From: Ostrinia nubilalis
Lineage: Eukaryota; Arthropoda; Insecta; Lepidoptera; Crambidae
Direction of reading: 5' to 3'
Assembly: GCF_963855985.1 (NCBI RefSeq)
Contig: NC_087100.1
Location: 4,623,001-4,687,000, forward strand
DNA: 64,000 nt
Shown: in pieces, positions 12,001 to 24,621 of the stretch
How positions within the stretch are numbered: the stretch's first letter is position 1
Layout: every line of letters begins with the position of its first letter
Program-made: the position numbers and the translations under genes
Notes under the pieces: model-generated
What the model saw: the letters and a program-made list of their open reading frames with translations, nothing else
What the model was told of the DNA's origin: nothing
Databases searched by the model: none

Positions 12001-15000
12001 TTCACTGGTAATAAAAATAATCTTGGGCTAATTAATAGAGTTGTACAAATTAAAATCCATGTAATAGTGAAATTAACGTCCGTATTCACAAACGATGCAT
12101 GCTTCAGTGTAGCATCAAATCGAAAGCACAGCGTTGAATAGAGCTCTGTGATTGGTTCGTGTGTCACCCTGTGCGTCCACACGCACTGTGAGACCTCATA
12201 GTAATGTAAATACGGGTGTAAATCCGCCACGGGCTGAAATCTATGCGGGCGAAGTCGCGGGCAGACGCAAATTACAGTATGATTTATTAATCCAAAAATT
12301 TAGCCTACCGTATCTACATGGGGTGGTTCCGAAGGCGGATGCCGGTCGTATCGTACATAATCCGAGCTCATCCGGACTTAGTGGCTGCCTTTTTAATAAT
12401 CTTTATGCGATCTCTATTAAAGTACTGTACATTCTCTGCAATTTTAATCCTACGGTAACATTTTGTGGAAAAATTTTAGCATATAACAAGCGTTCATGAA
12501 AAAGTAGCTTCTCCCACAGAGTATTGCGCTGGTATTATTTTATCATAGAGCTATCAAAAACAGCAGAAAATAAAATGACTATCGTATTTAAAGACTTTAG
12601 TTATTTAACTATACCTCTGCAGTCCCGTAGCCGTTACCGAATCTAACTACATCGTGGTTCACAATGCGACTGGTTGGATTTAATTGTGTTTTCAACTAAT
12701 ATTAATACGTGCTGAATATTGAAGTTTTTGCCTCACAAATCTAATGAAATTCGGGCGGGTCCCATTAGAAACTTCAGGTTAAATACGAATATAACCGTTA
12801 CGAGGAGTGTGTATTTAGTACACTGAATTGCAATCAGAACGTTCCTACTTACGTAAATAGATCTGCGCTTCTAACCTTTGTGCATTTCGAAATAAATTAA
12901 ACATACTAGTTAGTGAATATTAAAATCTGTGTAATAAAGGTTAAAGCTATAAAGTACTCCAGTGAAAGTCTCAAACAGCTGAATAGGCCTCTTCCAATGA
13001 GGTAACGATTGACCGGTTAGCAGCGGCCTGCATCCAGCGCATTCCTGTAACCTTAATAAGTTCATTTGTTTACCTTACGATGTGTTTGTTAATAAGATAT
13101 TTGTAGAAGGCGTGGGTAGAACTTTGATATGATAATGCAGACCATCTTTAAAGGTAACCGAATCACTCCCACACACGTTAGGTAACTCAGAGACACAGTA
13201 ATATGCTAATTGTGGTGTAAATGTAAACACCTATTAAGTACATCAATTATTCAAGGAGAGCTTAGATAGTAGATAGTCTAATACAATCTTCAATCTATTA
13301 AGCACTCTATGTAATTGTGCAAGTTTGATTAAATGATATACACTCGACAGCAAATAAATCGCACCACCCGCGACGCGAACTTTAAAGATTTTCTTTTGAC
13401 ACAATAATGGTGCCCCAACAATATTGGTGTTATTTGAAAGCCCAATAAATATCCTTAAAGAAAAACACATTTAATTTCTTAATAAATGATTAACATATAC
13501 CATAAATGTGACTTGAAAAAAGACCTCACTTTGGGCTCACCTCTGGGATCAATTAGACCAAATTTTATGGTTATAAAACCAAATAATGATCACACGTGTC
13601 CTCTTTAACAGATGGATAGCGATTAATCCCAACTTAACAGTTTTATAGCCATAAAAGTTGGCTCAAGCGTAACTATCTATTTTTTGAAGAAGTGACTCTG
13701 GATCCTTCTAAAGAAACATTTTTGGGGTAAAAACCTTTCCTATAATGAAATGAAGTTTAGAACTAGGCTTTTGCATGGTACCAATATTGGTGTGAAGTGG
13801 GGATGCATACGTTTGAAAGTGCTTGTCGCGGGTGGTGCGATTTATTTGCTGTCGAGTGTAGATAGTAGAATCGATATTCGCTGAATAAATATGACTGATT
13901 AATTAACCCTAAGGTTAATTAATGTTCACAGGTACTAGTAACCTCAATTATTTCAACCCATACGAGAAAAGCGTGGACTTCCATCCACAAGGTGGACCGA
14001 CGACTTCATATAGGTATTCCTGCTACCTGGATGCAGGCTGCTACCAACCGGTCAATATGGAAATAATTGGGGGAGGCCTATGTTCAGCAGTGGACGTCCT
14101 GTGAAATGACGATGAAGGTTCACATAAAGGATCACAGGCACTTTGACCTCAGTTATTACAACCCACACGAGTAAAGAAGCGACTCTACCTAGCTTTATTT
14201 TTCGTCGAGATCAAATCTCTCTACAAGCAAAAGTTAAAGGAGTAATTTGTCAAGACAAAAGATCGATCACTAGGGACTATCTCGGCATTTGAGAGCTCTC
14301 CCTAGAGGATGTGTTTGGTTACATTGAAAACCAATCGACGACCTATTTACTGAAATTCTACTTCAGTCAAGCCAAGAAACTTATTTTGGAAGCGTACGAA
14401 ATTGCACAAGTCGCATACGATGCAAGAATTGGTTAAATTCAATAAGTTTATTAATTACTAGCTTTCCGCCCGCGGCTTTGCCCCCGTGAAAAAAGGGCTG
14501 TTTTTAGGGTTTTCCCGGAAATTATTCGATTTTTTCTCGCCGTAATAACCATTCTTGGACATTTAAACATTAAAAAAAAAGAATTGGTAAATATGGTCCA
14601 GGCGTTGTTGAGTTATGCGCTTACCAACTCATTTTGCGATTCATTTTTATATTATAGATGACCAGTTAGGTTCGATTAACTATTAAGCTCTTATAAATAT
14701 CATGCCCTACATAAATATTCACAAATAAGTACGTAATTGGACAAAAAGGTTCGCCATATTAAATAGCTGACCTTATGGCTTAGTTAGCTTTTGTATGTGA
14801 GGGTTTTTTTAATGATGGATGTCAGAATATATCCTTGGGTATTCAAGGATAATGTACAATTTAGTAATGATATAGATTCGTATGCGAATTGGAATTCGAG
14901 TGCTTCAATAATACATCTCAAGTATAGGTAATTGAAATTGTTCAAAGCGACCGAAGCAGTTGTTTTAGTTCGCAATACTCGTGTTTGCTGTTTTAATTGT

Positions 15001-18000
15001 ACAGTTTCCAACAACAAACTAACGCATTGCTCTACTTAATACAAAATAATGAAATAGCAATACAATTACAACAACCAGAGCAGAATTATCTTACTTATTT
15101 TATTTTAATTATTCTCATTTGTTTATATTGTCCTTGTTGATTATTGTTAATTAATCGCTGTTGTGTGTTTTTATTTCGTTTACGAATACAATTCCAAGAA
15201 ACTCCTTAATTCCAAAGAATCCTCAATGTTTGCCTATAAGGTAATATTTACTGTCGTAGCAATTAATGTTTGTTTAACAAACTGGATACGAAATGAATTG
15301 CTAGAGAGAACAAAATAAGGCAACTAATAATATTCTACTGTGATTATTTTAAAATATAAAAAAAAAGGCCGGGTAGCAGAGAAAATGGCGAAAATGAGGT
15401 TTTCATTTTTCATTTTTGAGGTACTAAACAGTAAAATTAAAGGCTAAGATTTTTATTGGGCATAGTTGAGGATATTTTCTAGGGCTATTAACGGATGGAA
15501 ACACGATTTGATGAAGTTGACTCGATAGAATAAATTCCCAAAGTCACCTCTATTCGTTTTCTATTTATGGTTTTATTTTTAAAATAAGCGATTTGAGATT
15601 CTAAATGTTTTACTAAACTAAAGTTCAGATATAACTTGAGGGCTTTTAACGGATGAAATTTTTATATTGCGTCTTATTTAGTTACTATGTTAAAAAATGT
15701 GGAAAAAATCGTCCATGACGGCTTGGACAATCTCAATCAGTCGCGCGGTGGCGCTTACGGAGGACGGACGCGTGTCAGTTTTTTGGCCGTGACAGTTCGC
15801 GATTTGTCAATATTTTTGACAATGATGACTTTGATGAGTCACAGTATAATAATATCAGTGTTACTGGAGAAAGCTTAAATTTTTGATAATTAAAAATTAT
15901 CAATTTTGTCTACCTATTGAAATTTAAATCGTTCGCATCCTTTTAAACGAAGACTCTACTCATGATACATAGTACATTCCTCAAATATGAGACAAAACCA
16001 ATGAGTTAAAATTACATTTTAATAGTACCTACATACAATCGTCTTACACTCTTTAGAAGAGCACACTGACACAAATAAATAATAAAAAATACTGTCTAAG
16101 GTCTGTAGCTAAAGGTCTAAGCTGTAAGATAGAAGAATCTTCTAGCCAAAAAGATGGCAGATACAGCAGATGTCAACGGATTTAAAACTGGAGTTCATAT
16201 GACTCCTTGTAGATTTGAGTCTCTAGAGCGTCCCTTCCTCCACCATGCGTAAGAATGTTTCAAAAATACTGTCTAAGGTCTGTAGCTAAAGGTCTAAGCT
16301 GCAAGATAGAAGAATCTTCTAGCAAAAAAGATGGCAGATGCAGCAGATGTCAACGGATTTAAAACTGGAGTTCATGTGACTCCTTGTAGACTTGAGTGTC
16401 TAGAGCGTCCCTTCCTCCACCATGCGTAAGAAATTTCACAAAAATACTGTCTAAGGTCTGTAGTTAAAGGTCTACGCTGCAAGATGGAAGAATCTTCTAA
16501 CCAAAAAGATGGCAGATGCAGCAGATGTCAACGGATTTAAAACTGGAGTTGATGTGACTCCTTGTAGACTTGAGTGTCTAGAGCGTCCCTTCCTCCACCA
16601 TGCGTAAGAATTTTCACAAAAATACTGTCTAAGGTCTGTAGCTAAAGGTCTAAGCCGTAAGATAGAAGAATCTTATAGCCAAAAACATGGCAGATGCAGC
16701 AGATATCAACGGATTTAAGACTGGACTGGCACCACCTTGCAATGTCATCCTCTCATTGTTATCTGTAATGTAAATTATTTTTAAAATGTATTTAAAAAAT
16801 AAAATGTTCGTTTTATTATTTCAATAATCTGACCTCTCAACTCAACTACACTACACAAACACCTTTGTTCGCAACTGTACTGACGAAACCTCGATATTAT
16901 ACCGTTCATTTAAGATGGCAAGCCTTATGTATGGAACGGTCGCTTTTTTGTAACCTTTATAATTTGGTCGGCTTATAGAAGAATTCCTGATATTTTTTTG
17001 CAGTTCGATAACTTTCTTATAAGTCGTAATATAAAGCTGAAATTAACAGGATAGCTTATTCAAGGAACATTTTAATTTGTCCATTGTATGCCATGTTCCC
17101 TTGTTATAAGGGAATCGCGTATTCGGCCACGAAAGTAAGACTGTTAAAATAAATTAGATTTCTTGAAATCTCTCTTTTGCGCAAAGCCACATCATTTATA
17201 TTTACTGTGGTTATAAAGGTGTACCAAGGGTACATGCTACACCTTTTTATTCGATTGTAAGAGTACTGGTTTACTCACAAATCCGTTTTATCTGATTTTC
17301 GAATTACACTGGTGTTTATCATTCAAATCAATGACTAATGTTTGAACTAATTTGGACATATCAAGGTCTATCATTGGTATTTTTTTCAAACTTCTGCGTT
17401 GAGCCATTTACGAAATCTGGGACATCACAAAACACTACCCCAGCAAAATTCTAAATAACTTGAGAACCGGAACACGAACAAATTTTGCTATTCGTGGACA
17501 AATTACTACGCAACAAGAGCTATCTATCCATGTATTTGGTTCCGGGATAGAACGACTTTAAAAAAAAATTGCCAGGGTAATGTTTGAAACGTTACCCCAG
17601 CAAAATCTGTTTTTTCCTAATAACTTTAAAACTATAATTTGAACGAATTTTGCTATTAGTGGACAAATTTCTGCTCACGATGGACTAATTATCTGCTATA
17701 CTCTCGACTCTCTAAAGCACAACATTTATAAAAATTTTGCTGCGCTAATGCACTCCAGGTAACCGTGTGTGATGCTTATTGCTCATAGTGATTTTCGATA
17801 CAGAGCCCCGTACATACATACGTTATACATAAATTATGGAAAGAAAACACCCAGACCAATACAAACAAATATGTATGCAATTTTAGTATGATATTTTTAT
17901 TTATTAATAAACAAAAAGACTGAACAAAATTGATGCGTGTACTGATTAATGTAATTAACCACATGCAAAGCTTTGTGAATTGCAACAACTATAATTTATT

Positions 18001-21000
18001 ATCCAAGCTCTAAATAATCGCTACTACGAGTAACTGATCATAAAATGTTTTTCCAATCGCTCAAGCTCCCGAGGATCTACCGATAGGTCGGGTGACGTAA
18101 TCTTGAAATTATTTTAGCCGGCGCGGAACTTCCGGAAGGTAGGGTGACGCCACGCCTCTTTGAACCGTGTTTACTTTGGCAGTTATATTCTATATTTATT
18201 CGATTCTAAAATATATTCCCAAAAATTTTGAAAGTTGTTTTAATTTGTATCACTCGGATATGATTTGTATTAGAAAGTGCTGTGAGTGTGACGCTTGAAC
18301 GGAAGGAAGTCAACCTAACCTAACCAACTGCGTATTTCTAAACTGCGTATTTCTATACTGTGTAGCCGCGAGAGCTCTTTGGCGCGCTGTCTTCGGCGAA
18401 GAATTGCGCGCGCAGATTTTGACAGCGCGAAATACCTACTTTAGCAGAAATACCAAGCCTTAACTGTTTTTGGCAGGATCCCGTTTAGTTTACACGATCA
18501 ACCCGTTTGCGGATCCCGCAAAATACCGATCCATTCGAATTTATAATTCGAATTTCAAACACACATACGAGTAGGTACCTATTATGTGTGTTTACACGAC
18601 AGTCCAGTTTCGCGGAATCCTGCAAAACAGGATTGCCTTGGGAACGAGCTCTTACGTAGTTGAAATAGGAATCATTTTGCAACAATTTATAGTCTGACTA
18701 GCTTTCCGCCCGCGGCTTCGCCCGCGTGGAATTTTGTCTGTAACAGAAACACTTTATCGCGCGTGTCCCTGTTTCAAAAACCGGGATAAAAACTATCTTA
18801 TGTCCTTTCCCGGGACTCAAACTATATCTATGCCAAATTTCATCAAAATCCGTTTACTGGTTTAGGCGTGAAAGCGAGACAGACAGACAGAGTTACTTTC
18901 GCATTTATAATATTAGTATAGATGTGCTGTCGTCCGTACAACGCAGACAAATAGGTTTGTTTCAACCATATTCGTATCAGGGAGCGTCTGAGAAATCCTC
19001 ATGAGCATTACATTTGTAGCAATATGTAAGCAAGAATTATTTCAGCCGACGACGTGTGAAACGGTACTGACTAAAATAACGGCCGCGAAAACTTTAGCCA
19101 GAAATACCTCCAATTGAGTTCTAAAATTAGACTTGACCTTTTAACTTTTGAGACTAGTACAAAACGTTTTTTTGTTTTATGTATCATTGCAAAAAGAACT
19201 GGCAAATATTTGTTTAGTTATTTGGTATCTTTCAGGTTTTTTTAAGGCTTTAGAGAAGCACAGAGCTAGCTAGATTGGTGTAAATGGTCGCTTCTTATGT
19301 TCTGTTCATTGATGTTTCAAATACTTAATGTAAGTCGAATACCTAGTTCCTAAAATCAATTGTCTGTCATATATAATTAAAAGAAATTACCATTTTCTGT
19401 AAAAAGGTTTAGCATTCTAAGCCCTAAACACTACAGTAACAGTTGCAATCTGTATAATATTTGGCATGGCATGTTTAACAACGACAACATGAAACATAAG
19501 TAGGTACCTATATTATGTAGAGACATAGTCTACACAGCACCATTTGTGAATACGTTGCCACCATTCATCTGTTAAGTAATATTCTAACAGTGAACACTCC
19601 ACAAGAGTTGCAGAGATAGGAAGGTGAGAACACCAATTTCAGAGATAGGAACAAAAGGTGGGAATACGAGTAGTTCCGGAATATTCTAAGCTGTGAATTA
19701 TTTGTCGGCCGTTTGGTGTAGTGGTTCAGAACGGATTACTATGCCGAGAGGTCCCGGGTTCGATTCCCGGCCGGGCAGAAATTGAAATGATGAATTTTAA
19801 TTTCTGTGACGGGTCTGGGTGTGACTATGTATAATATTTATGTATTAAAAAAAAAAGTATCCTATAAGTAGTATATCCGTTAAGCTAGCACCCATAACAC
19901 AAGCATTAAGTTGCTTACTTTGGGGCTAGCTGGCGCTGTGTGAAATTGTCCAAAGATTTATTTATTTATTTATTTATAATTATAAATTCAAGCTCAGGAA
20001 CTACTATAATACCGCACACAAGTTTGAGAAACACAGTGGTCAGTGCCGGATTAGCCACGTAGCAAGAGTAGCAAATGCTACGGGCCCCGCGAATTTGGGG
20101 GCCCCGCGCTCCAACGCCTGTCTGACCGAAATAAAAAAAAGATTAATTTAGATAGTTGCATGCCTTAAACGCGAAGGGCTTAGGCTATGCTTTACTTTCA
20201 CTTGAAAATCTAAAACTCTATTTCATCACGTTTAAATCATAAAAATAAGTAGGTAGGTATTTTACGAACTTTTTAACGTGAATGTTCTAATGTTTAATTA
20301 TAATCGATAAAACTCATTTATTTCTGTGAATAGGCTTAAAAAAAGCACTTTTACACGTCCCAGTATTAACCCTACCACTGCTTCAGGACAATAAATGGGC
20401 CAGTGCTGAGAAGAAGCAGCGCAAGAAACTCAGTCACTATTGTCTGCCTCTTTTTCAAAGGTTTACAGGCTTTAAAATGTACAAAGTTAACTATAATATT
20501 TATGCGAGCTAGGCAGTAACGCATCCCAAACATTTTTATCTTTTAAATAATCATCGACTTTATAGTAGCCCTTTTTCATTAAGGTACTTTTAATATGTGC
20601 TTTGAATTTATGAATGGTCAATGGGTAGTTCTACAACAGTTTGTGGTAATTTATTAAAGAATTTAATACATTTTCCCATAAATGAATTACCAATCTTATG
20701 CAGTCTGAATAGGCCAGTAGAATTAAACACAAAAATGAATTAAATCGGAAATAATTCCTACAAAAGATTTTATTGCTTTAATGGCTTCATTGGTTGCCCA
20801 TAAAGACTCTCCTAGGTTTTCGACTTCGACGGAGTTGTGCTTAAGTGGTGGGGGCCCCAGAAAGGGGCGTTTTTTCGGTTTTCCAGTTATACTGCGTAAA
20901 GGACTTACCATATCGAAAAGTGTTCTTCATGACGGTTGAAGGGTACTTAATCCTGCATTGAATAAGACCAAATTCATTATGTTTTGGACAAACCGTTCAC

Positions 21001-24000
21001 GTGCTTATCTTCGACAAAGTAGAAAATTTACGTTTAGTTAATAACCCTCTTTACGTCCAATAGCTCGTCACCCGCAGGCTCCCAAGCCTTATAAAGGGCC
21101 ACCTTAACCAGCGTATCCCTGTCAGGGCTCGCGAGTTGGATTCGCCTATCCTTGTTCGTCCCAGCCGATCCTTAACTGCGGTTGCTGCACCTCTTCCTTG
21201 CACTCTCCTGAACGACACTGTGTTATCTACTATGGTTCCCCCTCTTCCTTGTACCCTCCTGTACGACTGTATTGCTTAGCCGTATGCCTGGTCCAAGGTT
21301 CGATGCCCCAAAATCAACTTCATACGCGTGAAAATAGTTTAAATACTATTTCCCGTGCTTGCAACATTTTTCTTTACTGCTTCGCCTCTATTAGTCGTAG
21401 AGTGATTGTATGTATCCTATAGCCTTTCTCAATTTATGGGCTATTCAACACAATAATAATTATTTAAATCAAACAACTAATTCCTGAGATTAGCGCGGTC
21501 AAACAAACAAACAAAAAACTCTTCAGCGTTTTAATATGAACTTGTTGTTGTTGATTTTTGGCGTCGAACCTTGGACCAGGCATACGGCTAAGCAATACAG
21601 TCGTACAGGAGGGTACAAGGAAGAGGGGCAGCCATAGTAGATAACACAGAGTCGTTCAGGAGAGTGCAAGGAAGAGGTGCAGCAACCTCAGTTAAGGATC
21701 GGCTGGGACGAACAAGGATAAGCGAATCCAACTCGCGAGCCTTGACAGGGATAAGCTGGTTAAGGCGGCCCTTTACAAGGCTTGGGAGCCTGCGGGTGAC
21801 GAGCTATTGGACATAGAGAGGGTTATTAATTATACGTACATTTTCTACTTTGTCGAAGATAAGCACGAGAACGGTTTGTCCAAAACATATGAATTTGGTC
21901 TTATTCAATGCAGAATTAAGTGCCCTTTAACCGTCCTGAAGACCACTTTTCGATACGGTAAGTCCTTTACGCGGTATAACCGGAAAACCGAAAAAACGCC
22001 CCTTTCGGAGGCCTCCACCACTTAAGCACAACTCCGTCGAAGTCGAAAACCTAGTAGAGTCTTAATGGGCAACCAATGAAGCCATTAAAGCAATAAAATC
22101 TTTTGTAGGAATTATTTCCGATTCAAAATCTACTGGCCTAGAAATTTGGAACGGCAAGTTTATTTTTGTTTCTTGTATTAAAGTTATGCAAATCGCTCTT
22201 TTTCGTGAATTGCTCTATATTTTTGCGAACATAATATAAAAGGTTTTCATAAATGAACTGTGAAACTACTGTCAGTATGTTAATTGATTTGGAGAACAGC
22301 CTAGGTGGCGAATTAGTGCAGTTTGCAGAGCTTCTGAAAACAGATTTCTTGACTTACTTGATCTTAAAACAGATGTGGCTACTCTTATTGACAGCAAGAA
22401 ACAGGAGCCTCTGGAGCAGCAATTTTATAAACTTTTAATAAATAATTCTTTAGAATCGTGTTTTCCAAACTTAGAAATTGCCTTGCGCATTTACATGTCT
22501 CTCATGATCACTAACTGCAGTGGCAAACGTTCTTTTTCAACATTAAAACGTATTAAAAATTAATTAAGGAACACGATGGGACAAGAACGTCTTAATCATC
22601 TTACTTTGTTGAATATACTCGTAGAGCATGATTTCCTTAAAGAAGTTGATATTGAAAGTGTTATCTCTAAAGGACAATGACCAAAAATGTATGGAGTGTG
22701 GTCCAAATGTCCACCACTAACGAGACCTATGTAGTAAAATAGTCTACTAAATACTGATTCATTATAACCAAAGCGCAATCAAAAATATGCTGTCAGTAAA
22801 AAGTTATGACTGAATGAAAAGTCTGTTTTTTACCTTTTCATCCAAAAAATGTTCTTGATATCATTCTATCCATTGCACATTTTGGACTAATCTACGCATG
22901 TTATGTCATGTCGCATGTGGCGCGGGGTTATAGATGAATTTTATTAAATATTATACTAGCTGTGCCTACGACTTTGTACGCGTGAAAATAGTTTGAATAA
23001 TATTTCCCATTTTTACAACATTTGTCTTTACTGCTCCGCCCCTATTGGTTGTAGGGTGATGTTATTTATCCTAAAACCATCCTTGATAAATGGGCTATCC
23101 ATAACAAAAAGAATTTTTCAAATCGGACCAGTGGTTCCTGAGATTAGCGCGTAAACTACTACAATTTTTCAAACAGTCATAACTTTTTACTGACAGCTTA
23201 TTTTTTTTTCGTCCCATACTGAAAGTTAATCTCTATTTAATGGACTATAAGCCAATATGGGTCTCGTTAGTGGTGGACATTTGGACCACTTTTGGTCATT
23301 GTCCTTTGCCCACATTAAATCAAGAAAAGTTCATTTGTAGATAACAGTTTTGTTTCATTTAATACCCTAAACTTGAGAACCTAAAGCAAACCAAGGGCCC
23401 CTTGATAGAAATTTGCTACAGGCCCCGCGCTGGCTTAATCCGGCACTGACAGTGGTTGTTATAGGTTCAGTGCTTAACTCAGTGCCTGAGGCATAGGAGC
23501 GGCACGGGAGGAGTGACATTGACATATTGTGACGTGACAAAGCAAAAAATTCTAATGGAGATCAAAAGACTCACTGACGTTTGACGGGAAGTCGAACCTT
23601 AATTTCGAACTCCTCCTATGTTCTTCTGATTAATTTCGTTGCGGGTCCAATGTCAGTTTAACTTTTATTTATTTTTTATTTTATTTTTCTTTATTAGGAA
23701 AACATACAGCTTATATTATGATACATGTAGAATAAAAATAATAAGTCTTACACAAGCCTATGAGTTTTCACTGGTAATTTAAAATTGAAAAGACAGATTC
23801 ACAATACTTAATTATCTAACTTAAACATTTAAAACCATGGGCAAATTCTATTTGTAAGGTGTATTAATACACATTTTATGCCTTTATTAGGCCACGGAAC
23901 CGCATAGGCCTATCGTGAAATATGTCAACGTGACCATAATCACTGTCATACTTTTTGCAGGCTCTAATGACAAAACAGTTATTTCTATAATTAGTCCTAC

Positions 24001-24564
24001 ATGGTGGCGTCATAAAAGTTTTTCCATGTCTTGCGTTAGGTCTAGAACACCTGAAAGACAACTTACTCAATAAATAGGGCGAGTCAACAATACTATACTA
24101 ACTTTCCCCTTTGTGGCGGTCAAGCTGTAGATCCTGGCTACACAGGAGTTGCAGTGGTGGGAACGAGAGGTGGGAATAGTCCCGTGACGTTTGACGTTAC
24201 AAAAACCCCCTCCCGTACTGGTACTGACTAAGGTAAGCGTTATTTAAGCTTGCTTTGTATTTCTTATTAATTTTTCCATCAAAAAGCGTATGTTTTGCTT
24301 TTGATTCCACTTCGACGTGTGTTTTATGTTTTTTTAAAACATGCTAGCTACGGTTGAATTCAGGTTTAGAATTTCACAAAATACTTCTCCGGTTATAGCC
24401 TAGCGCCTAGGGGTGCCACTGAAAAATATTTTAATTTATAAAAATATTTTAAACCTTTTTGTTTTTAGCAAAGATTGTGAAGCGAGATTTTGTAAGATTA
24501 GGAGAGACAAAACCAATAAGGATTCTGGTCACATCCCAACTAATATTATAAATGCGAAAGTAAC

Positions 24565-24621
<57 letters not shown>

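Larger units (their letters stand above)
20041..23448 (+). mobile_element. hAT transposon, 3.4 kb, intact ends, broken transposase
   Basis: TIRs CAGTGCCGGATTA (left) and its inverse (right), each followed by GGGGCCCCGCG-type subterminal sequence. A perfect 8-bp target duplication ACAGTGGT lies at 20033-20040 and 23449-23456. The interior contains a retroelement fragment (20340-20470), two large palindromes (20722-22139 and 22672-23305) and the C-terminal hAT transposase remnant at 22253-22680. Complete boundaries with wrecked coding content indicate a once mobile element that decayed in place and collected later insertions. Confidence 0.9.

Noticed and set aside
16154..16607. Peptide gene family in the tandem array
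   Set aside because: All differences between frames are nonsynonymous and no promoter or splice context is visible, so it is reported as a repeat, not as genes.
18308..18326. CCTAACCTAACC telomere-like repeat
   Set aside because: Only about two units of the insect TTAGG repeat, in ordinary intronic sequence.
19703..19780. tRNA gene
   Set aside because: A and B boxes are good, but the cloverleaf middle is degenerate and the sequence continues into a SINE body with a TTTA tail.
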